Source: Alphaproteobacteria bacterium
GTDB lineage: Bacteria > Pseudomonadota > Alphaproteobacteria > Rhizobiales > Devosiaceae
DNA length: 18,172 nt
Assembly (NCBI GenBank): GCA_013152625.1
Contig: JAADFY010000214.1
Location: 11,303-29,474 of the forward strand
Reading direction: 5' to 3'
Shown here: piece after piece, positions 13,801-18,172 of the stretch
Numbering within the stretch: position 1 is the stretch's first letter
Layout of the letters: each line of letters opens with the position of its first letter
The notes under the pieces: generated by a model
What the model was told of the DNA's origin: nothing
Seen by the model: the letters and a program-made list of their open reading frames with translations, nothing else
The model's database searches: none
Program-made: the position numbers and the translations under genes

Positions 13801-14618
13801 TAGCGGGCCTCGGTGTAAAAATGGGCGTCGGGGGTGCGGGTCTGGGGGACGTTTGAACCCCACAGCATCAAAAACCCGGCATTGTACCAGTCGGCGCTTT
13901 CGGGCACATCGGTCTGCTCGCCCCAGGTCATGGGCGAGGCGGGGGGCAGGTCGCAATACCAGTCATAAAATGACATGCAAACGCCGCCCATAAGCGACAA
14001 ATAGCGCGAGCCGGCGGCATAGGAGACCATGGACATCGCAGGAATGGGCGAAAAGCCGATCACCCGGTCCGGGCCGTAGGTTTTGGCCGTGTAGGCGTTG
14101 GCGGCGGCGATGATTTCGTTGACCTCGTCCCAGCCGGCGCGGACAAAACCGCCATGACCGCGTACTTTTGTGTATGAGGCCCGCTTTTTTTCGTCCTCGA
14201 CGATGGACTGCCAGGCGGCGACCGGGGTGCGCATGACCCGGGCCTCCCGCCATAGTTTGACCAGCCGGGAGCGGATCAGGGGATATTTCACCCGGTTGGC
14301 GGAGTACATGTACCAGGAGTAGGAAGCCCCGCGGGCACAGCCGCGTGGCTCATGGTTGGGCAGATCCGGCCGCGTGCGCGGGTAGTCGGTCTGCTGGGTT
14401 TCCCAGGTGACAATGCCGCCCTTGACGTAAATTTTCCACGAGCACGACCCGGTGCAGTTTACCCCGTGGGTGGAACGCACGATTTTATCGTGCTGCCAGC
14501 GCTTGCGATAGGCCTCCTCCCAGTCGCGGTTCTCGTTGGTGGTCAGGCCGTGGCCATTTGCGAAGGTGCCGACATTTTTACGGGCCAGGAAATTTAACCG
14601 ATCGAGCAGATGGCTCAT
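10872..14618 (-). CDS. narG: respiratory nitrate reductase alpha subunit (Mo-bis-MGD catalytic)
   Basis: NarG (1248 residues, E. coli 1247) reduces nitrate to nitrite on the cytoplasmic face of the membrane. The FS0 cluster ligands are H51, C55, C59 and C94 (STHGVNCTGSCSWK ... HEPRGCARG). The molybdenum ligand is D223 in FYDWYCDLPPASP. The C-terminal dinucleotide-binding domain includes PHQKWGIHSTYSDNLMMLTL and ends near YGFNYYGTVGSNRDEFV. No exported twin-arginine signal is present; the N-terminus keeps only the degenerate form usual for NarG. The ATG is preceded by AAAGG about 8-12 bases upstream. The reading frame is intact throughout. Confidence 0.98.
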   Translation of the reverse strand: MSHLLDRLNFLARKNVGTFANGHGLTTNENRDWEEAYRKRWQHDKIVRSTHGVNCTGSCSWKIYVKGGIVTWETQQTDYPRTRPDLPNHEPRGCARGASYSWYMYSANRVKYPLIRSRLVKLWREARVMRTPVAAWQSIVEDEKKRASYTKVRGHGGFVRAGWDEVNEIIAAANAYTAKTYGPDRVIGFSPIPAMSMVSYAAGSRYLSLMGGVCMSFYDWYCDLPPASPMTWGEQTDVPESADWYNAGFLMLWGSNVPQTRTPDAHFYTEARYKGAKSVVVSPDYSEAAKFADLWLHPKQGTDAALAMALGHVILREFHLDRQAEYFADYCRKYSDMPMLVRLVEQDGAYVPERLLRASEIAGTLGEKNNPDWKTLAIDEKTKKIIAPLGSVGYRWGDKGKWNLEEKDGRGDDVSLLLSLIGKKDHDKIAQVAFPYFGNREHDHFEGTDHESVLERSVPARKVTLKDGEALVATVFDLFCANYGLDRGIGSKNVAKEFTENVPYTPAWAEKITGVPADQIIAVAREFAKNAETTKGRSMVILGAGLNHWYHMDMNYRGIINMLVMCGCVGKSGGGWSHYVGQEKLRPQTGWQPLAFGLDWSRPPRHMNSTSFFYAHTDQWRYETLKVDEILSPTAPKGEWDATLIDYNIRAERMGWLPSAPQLQTNPLDIAKAAKKAGKEPKDYVVEGLKSGDLKMSCSDPDNPVNWPRNLFVWRSNLLGSSGKGHEYFLKHLLGTTHGVMGKDLGDEGRQRSKEAEWHDEAPEGKLDLLVTLDFRMSTTCVYSDIVLPTATWYEKNDLNTSDMHPFIHPLSSAADPAWESRSDWDIFKGLAKTFSEIAPEVLGVEQDIVLVPILHDTPGEIAQPFDVKDWKSGETDPVPGKTMPNIAVVERDYPNLYKKFTALGPLLDKLGNGGKGIGWDTKPEIAALGELSGLVTEEGVAKGRPKIETDIDASEVVLMLAPETNGEVAVKAWQALEKATGRKHAHLALPKEDEKIRFRDLVAQPRKIISSPIWSGIESEKVCYNAGYTNVHELIPWRTLTGRQQLYQDHLWMRAFGEAFCLYRPPIDTKSINPVIEEKSKGRKSVVLNFITPHQKWGIHSTYSDNLMMLTLNRGGPVVWLSETDAKKAGIVDNDWVEAYNSNGALVARAVVSQRMKDGTIFMYHAQEKIVNTPGSETTGHRGGIHNSVTRAITKPTHMIGGYAQQSYGFNYYGTVGSNRDEFVIVRKMDKVDWLERPYSPKMEAAQ

Positions 14619-14662
14619 TTTTTGTTACCTTTGGTTTATCTGAATGGTCGCGGGCGGCGTTA

Positions 14663-16270
14663 TCAGGGATTTTTCACGTAGGCGTCTTTGCGCAAATAGA
14701 ACCACCAGTTGATGACGATGCAGAGGGTGTAAAAAATCGCAAAACCGTAGAGCGCATACTGGGGCGTTCCCAGACCCATCTGTTCGCCGAACACTTTGGG
14801 GATGATGAATGCCCCATAGGCGGCAACGGCGGATGTCCAGCCCAGCACAGGCCCGGCCTGTTCCTTGTTAAACACCATGGCGATGGTTCTGAAGGTGGAG
14901 CCATTGCCAATTCCGGTTGCGGCAAACAACAGCAAAAACAGCCCCATGAAAGGGATGAAATACTGTTCGGGTGTTTCCGATGAATAGGCCTGCTGGATAA
15001 ACCAGGCAACACCCAGAGCCGAACCAACCATGACCACGGAAATGATCTGGGTGACTTTGGCCCCCCCTATCCTGTCGGCCCACATGCCGCCGAAGGGTCG
15101 GATAAGGGCGCCAATAAACGGGCCCATCCAGGCAAACATGAGAGCGCTGGGGCCGTTGGGGTTGGCGACGTCATGGGTGAGGACGCCATCCACCATGATG
15201 TGCTGAAATCCGAATACGACCTTGATGGTTAAGGGCAGGGCCGCCGAGTAGCCGATGAAGGATCCAAAGGTCATGATGTAGATGACCGTCATGGCCCAGG
15301 TGTGCTTGTTGTTGAAAATCTTATATTGCCGGGAGAGGTTTTGTCCCACCTGTCCGGGGATCAGCTTCAGGCCGACAACCGTTAGAATAATGACGATGGG
15401 CAAAACGAGCCATTTGGAAACGTCAAACCCCGAACCGCCGACACTTGGCGGCAGCATCAGCCACAGCCCGAAGGCGGCGGTGGCAAACCCGATCAACAAC
15501 ATGAAGGTGATGATGGAAAAGGCACCCAACGGGTTTGGAATGTTGGGTGAGACGTGCTCATCGCGAATGTTGTTGAGGCCCCACCAGCCGAATATGGCCA
15601 GGGGAACCAGAGCCACCAGCCAGATAAATCCGGCATTCTGGATGAACGTCTCGGTTCCGGCCGGGATTTTGCCGATCAGGGTGCCGGAGGTGTTTTGCAG
15701 CGTCATGGAGGCGCCGCCGAATGCACCAAGGGTCATGACCAGCGGAATGACAATCTGCATGGTGGTGACACCAAAATTGCCCAGTCCTGCGTTCATGCCC
15801 AGGGCATAGCCCTGAACTTTTTTGGGAAAAAAGAACGAAATGTTGGACATGGAAGACGCAAAGTTGCCCCCCCCGATGCCTGAAAGAAACGCCAGGGCCT
15901 GGAACTGCCACAAAGGCGTATCGGGATTTTGCAGGGCGATGCCGGCCCCAATGGCGGGGATCATCAACAGCGCAGTGGTAAAGACGATGGTATTGCGCCC
16001 CCCCGCAATGCGAATGAAAAATGTTGAGGGGATGCGCAGCGTTGCGCCGGTCAACCCGGCAATGGCGGCCAGGGTGAACAGCTCGGATTTTTCAAATGCA
16101 AAACCGAGGTTGAGCATTTGCACCGTAATGATGCCCCAATAGAGCCAGACCGCAAATCCGCACAAAAGTGAGGGGATGGAAATCCACAGGTTCCGGGTGG
16201 CGATGGATTTGCCCGTTTTCTCCCAGAATTCGGGATCATCAGGGTTCCAGTTTCTTAGATCTTGTCCCAC
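14663..16270 (-). CDS. narK2: nitrate/nitrite transporter, NarK2 type (MFS)
   Basis: This 535-residue major facilitator protein of the nitrate/nitrite porter family resembles E. coli NarK and pseudomonad NarK2, which exchange nitrate for nitrite. The nitrate-signature motifs are present: GIGGGNFASSMSNISFFFPK (131-150), followed by NAGLGNFGVTTMQ, and GIGNGSTFRTIAMVF (453-467). The substrate arginines equivalent to E. coli R89 and R305 appear as R79 (TLRIPSTF) and R391 (GALIRPFGG). The start is GTG (16268-16270), supported by AAAGGAG 6 bases upstream. It lies 64 bases after narK1 and 44 bases before narG. Confidence 0.94.
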   Translation of the reverse strand: MGQDLRNWNPDDPEFWEKTGKSIATRNLWISIPSLLCGFAVWLYWGIITVQMLNLGFAFEKSELFTLAAIAGLTGATLRIPSTFFIRIAGGRNTIVFTTALLMIPAIGAGIALQNPDTPLWQFQALAFLSGIGGGNFASSMSNISFFFPKKVQGYALGMNAGLGNFGVTTMQIVIPLVMTLGAFGGASMTLQNTSGTLIGKIPAGTETFIQNAGFIWLVALVPLAIFGWWGLNNIRDEHVSPNIPNPLGAFSIITFMLLIGFATAAFGLWLMLPPSVGGSGFDVSKWLVLPIVIILTVVGLKLIPGQVGQNLSRQYKIFNNKHTWAMTVIYIMTFGSFIGYSAALPLTIKVVFGFQHIMVDGVLTHDVANPNGPSALMFAWMGPFIGALIRPFGGMWADRIGGAKVTQIISVVMVGSALGVAWFIQQAYSSETPEQYFIPFMGLFLLLFAATGIGNGSTFRTIAMVFNKEQAGPVLGWTSAVAAYGAFIIPKVFGEQMGLGTPQYALYGFAIFYTLCIVINWWFYLRKDAYVKNP

Positions 16271-16300
16271 AGTTTTCTCCTTTGGCGAGTTTCTGGGGCG

Positions 16301-16318
16301 GGCCGCACAGCGGCGGCC
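16301..16318 (-). promoter_or_regulatory. intercistronic hairpin between narK1 and narK2
   Basis: GGCCGC (16301-16306) pairs with GCGGCC (16313-16318) around a 6-base loop. No T-run follows on the - strand, so it is more likely an mRNA-stability or processing structure than a terminator. It lies in the only sizeable gap between the two transporter genes. Confidence 0.4.
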
Positions 16319-16334
16319 TGTCTGCGGTTTTTTC

Positions 16335-17738
16335 TCAGTTCTTGGCCAGGCGTGCCTCGGCTATGATTTGCTCGGAACGGATCAGGGCGGCGGCGGCTTT
16401 GTTGGCGTTGGCCTTAAGAATTTCCAGATTTGCCTGCTCGAACGCGATCTTTTCCTCACGCTCCTGTTCGGGGGTGAAACGGATGAGGAAAGAAAGGAAG
16501 GAGGCCACAACCACCACCATACCGATGATCAGGAATACATCGTTCCATTCAATGGCTCCCTTGAACAGGAACCCTGCGGCCACCGCTCCGGCGTTGCCGC
16601 CAGCGCCGACGATGCCGGCAACCGCGCCCAGGGCCTTTTTGTTGATGAATGGAACAACGGAGTAGGTTGCTCCTTCCGCCATCTGGGTGAACAGGGAAAA
16701 AAGGATCAATGTCGGGATCGCCAGAAACAGCACCGCCATCTGGCTGAAGAGCATCAGGGCAAGGCCCTCGCCCAACAGCACAATAAACAACCAGAAGGAA
16801 CGCCCTTTGAGCCCCCACAGGGCACCGAAGTTGTCTCCAAACAGGCCGCCGAGTGTGCGGGCAAAAATATTCATCAGGCCAAAAGAAGCAGCGACAAGCC
16901 CCGCCTGAACCAGGGTAAGATCAAAATAGTCGAAGAAGTAGAGCGCCGCGACATTGTTGATCGTAAGTTCGATACCAAAACTCGCCCCGTAGATCAAAAA
17001 CAGCACCCAGACGCGGTAGTCCTTCATTGCCTTGAAATACAATCCGGTGACGTTTTCCTTTGCGGGCATCATGCCCTTGGCGCGCAAATCCTTGAAATTT
17101 CCGTCCGGGGCGTCCTGGGTTGCGAAAAAGTAGGCGATGCCGGTGACAAAAATTACAATACCAACCACCACCATGGACAGGCGCCACCCCTGCGCGTCGG
17201 TGAAACCGAAGCCAATGACGAAGGCGGAAAACACCAGCGGCATTACGAACTGGGTAACGCCGCCGCCGAGATTTCCCCAGCCGGCACTGGTTGCATTTGC
17301 CTGACCAACCACGTTGGGGGCGAACATAACCGAGGTGTGGTACTGGGTGATGACAAAGGAAGCACCAATGAGGCCAATAAACAGGCGAAAAATCAAAAAG
17401 CTCTCAAAGCTGTTGGAAAGTCCGATCAGAGCGACGGGGAACGCTCCAAGAATCAGGAGCCATGTATAGGCCAGGCGCGGCCCGATCCGGTCGCAGGCCC
17501 AGCCGATAAAGAAGCGGGCAAAAATAGTCATGGCTACCGAGCCGATGATCGCCCAGCCGACCTGATCCTTGGTGAGGCTTAGCTCCTCACGAACAATGAT
17601 CATCAACGGCGCGATACCGAACCAGGCAAAAAAGCACGAGAAAAAGGCAAACCAGGTCATGTGGAAGGTTCTTATCTGAACCATTTTGACGTTGAAAAAG
17701 TTTCCCCAAAGGCTTGTCGCCTTGTTTTGTAGTTCCAT
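16335..17738 (-). CDS. narK1: nitrate transporter, NarK1 type (MFS, probable nitrate/proton symporter)
   Basis: This 467-residue 12-span protein of the nitrate/nitrite porter family is the NarK1 type, thought to bring nitrate in with protons. Signature segments are GASFVITQYHTSVMFAPNVV (125-144) with NATSAGWGNLGGGVTQ (148-163), and AEGATYSVVPFINKKALGAV (354-373) with GIVGAGGNAGAVAAGF. It is first in the nar cluster, as in Pseudomonas narK1K2GHJI; in Paracoccus the two types are fused. The ATG has AAAGGACAGG just upstream. Residues 420-467 form a charged, probably helical cytoplasmic tail beyond the last span. Confidence 0.92.
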   Translation of the reverse strand: MELQNKATSLWGNFFNVKMVQIRTFHMTWFAFFSCFFAWFGIAPLMIIVREELSLTKDQVGWAIIGSVAMTIFARFFIGWACDRIGPRLAYTWLLILGAFPVALIGLSNSFESFLIFRLFIGLIGASFVITQYHTSVMFAPNVVGQANATSAGWGNLGGGVTQFVMPLVFSAFVIGFGFTDAQGWRLSMVVVGIVIFVTGIAYFFATQDAPDGNFKDLRAKGMMPAKENVTGLYFKAMKDYRVWVLFLIYGASFGIELTINNVAALYFFDYFDLTLVQAGLVAASFGLMNIFARTLGGLFGDNFGALWGLKGRSFWLFIVLLGEGLALMLFSQMAVLFLAIPTLILFSLFTQMAEGATYSVVPFINKKALGAVAGIVGAGGNAGAVAAGFLFKGAIEWNDVFLIIGMVVVVASFLSFLIRFTPEQEREEKIAFEQANLEILKANANKAAAALIRSEQIIAEARLAKN

Positions 17739-17808
17739 TTACCTGTCCTTTTTCGCGCGAAGATCGTTGAAGTCTTAAGATCCTGTGTGTCGCTGCTGAA
17801 CTCTAAGT

Positions 17809-17835
17809 GCACCTTCAAGAAGGTGCTGTGTTTTT
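17809..17835 (+). terminator. hairpin with T-tract, terminator-like on the + strand
   Basis: GCACCTT (17809-17815) pairs with AAGGTGC (17820-17826) around CAAG and is followed by TGTG and five T (17831-17835). This gives terminator shape for transcripts moving rightward, where no gene is evident. On the - strand it lies inside the presumed narK1 leader, about 70 bases before the ATG, without a T-run. A leader stem or the end of an antisense transcript are both possible. Confidence 0.35.
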
Positions 17836-17862
17836 AAGGTTCTGGCACGTTAAACGGTTGGA

Positions 17863-17888
17863 TGCGGCTTTGTTTGAATCAAACCGCA
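17863..17888. promoter_or_regulatory. inverted repeat in the narK1 leader
   Basis: TGCGG (17863-17867) can pair with CCGCA (17884-17888), and TTTG (17873-17876) with CAAA (17880-17883) inside. It lies between the FNR-type box and narK1, so it would be transcribed in the leader. Its meaning is unknown. Confidence 0.3.
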
Positions 17889-17936
17889 CACTTTGGAAGC
17901 GCGGGGGGAATATTGTCGAAACCGACAGCGTATATG

Positions 17937-17950
17937 TTGACCTCGATCAA
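17937..17950 (-). promoter_or_regulatory. FNR/CRP-family box of the nar cluster promoter
   Basis: On the - strand the sequence is TTGAT-CGAG-GTCAA, nine of ten matches to TTGAT-N4-ATCAA. A class II placement puts transcription start near 17902, with an AT-rich -10 candidate (CAATAT, 17910-17915) and a leader of about 165 bases before narK1. FNR-type control is the norm for nar operons. No convincing NarL heptamers were found, and NarXL or NarR genes are not in the window. Confidence 0.6.
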
Positions 17951-18110
17951 TAGAATCAGCACCTGGCGAAAAAAAATGATGCACGTGGTTTCCGGTTGGG
18001 CGGTATTGGTAAGAGTTAGTATGCCGGATATGGAACCCGGGGTGGGCCGACCAAACCGTAGAACTGGATTTGTTGACCAAACGGACTGGATGAACGGGAA
18101 GTGAACATTG

Positions 18111-18152
18111 TTCTTGGGGCCGGGTTCTTGGGGCCGGGTTCTTGGGGCCGGG
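18111..18152 (+). repeat. three tandem copies of a 14-bp unit
   Basis: TTCTTGGGGCCGGG is repeated three times without change at 18111-18124, 18125-18138 and 18139-18152. The unit is not a multiple of three, so it is unlikely to lie in a gene. It sits about 160 bases upstream of the FNR-type box, and the copies are identical, which suggests recent slippage. Confidence 0.9.
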
Positions 18153-18172
18153 ATCGTTGGCGCAGGAGATGT

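Larger units (their letters stand above)
17739..18172. other. gene-free region upstream of the nar cluster
   Basis: No convincing gene lies here. An 80-codon frame on the + strand (17862-18104) lacks a good ribosome binding site and recognisable motifs. The stretch holds the FNR-type box for the nar cluster (17937-17950), two hairpins (17809-17826 and 17863-17888) and a tandem repeat (18111-18152). Confidence 0.6.

Noticed and set aside
16176..17582. 468-codon open frame on the + strand over narK1
   Set aside because: Long, but exactly antisense to a recognisable NarK1. Its strongly hydrophilic, histidine-rich translation is what reversed membrane-protein codons give.
17862..18104. 80-codon frame on the + strand upstream of nar
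   Set aside because: No ribosome binding site or recognisable domain, and it runs through the FNR-type box and a hairpin.
18111..18152. CRISPR-like array
   Set aside because: Units are 14 bp and directly abutting with no spacers; a plain tandem repeat. No cas genes are nearby.

Overview
This is a GC-rich bacterial chromosomal window. The long-form HPF/PtsN pair, the Hsp20 gene overlapped by a DUF1150 gene, and a UbiTUV set beside a membrane-bound nitrate reductase all suggest an alphaproteobacterium, possibly Rhodospirillales-like. The order is an inference from gene content; no rRNA marker is present.

Layout. Bases 1-560 hold a tRNA-Glu (anticodon CTC) and a structured, gene-free leader. 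Next come hpf (ribosome hibernation) and ptsN (PTS-Ntr IIA) on the + strand. Bases 1661-2198 have no gene and are packed with short dispersed and palindromic repeats. An hsp20-DUF1150 pair on the - strand has a plausible sigma32 promoter and a leader that can fold over the ribosome binding site. A divergent rlpA-like gene on the + strand follows.

From 17738 down to 3631 almost everything lies on the - strand as one apparent anaerobic-respiration unit: narK1, narK2, narG, narH, narJ, narI, a PpiC-type prolyl isomerase, a beta-carbonic anhydrase, ubiT, ubiU and ubiV. A 31-codon membrane-protein gene (3631-3726) follows. Most spacings are a few bases or 4-base ATGA overlaps. The logic is coherent: NarK1/NarK2 move nitrate in and nitrite out, NarGHI reduces nitrate with electrons from quinol, NarJ and perhaps the PpiC protein help assemble the enzyme, and UbiTUV allow ubiquinone synthesis without O2.

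Regulation. An FNR/CRP-type dyad lies upstream of narK1 (17937-17950, one mismatch to TTGAT-N4-ATCAA). A perfect one (3790-3803) sits on the ubiV stop codon, about 70 bases before the start of the 31-residue membrane protein, which also has a strong Shine-Dalgarno. This small anaerobically controlled gene is the most likely overlooked element in the window. A second point of interest is UbiU, where the first of the four cysteines that hold the [4Fe-4S] cluster in E. coli UbiU appears to be glycine. The right edge of the window carries three tandem copies of a 14-bp unit.
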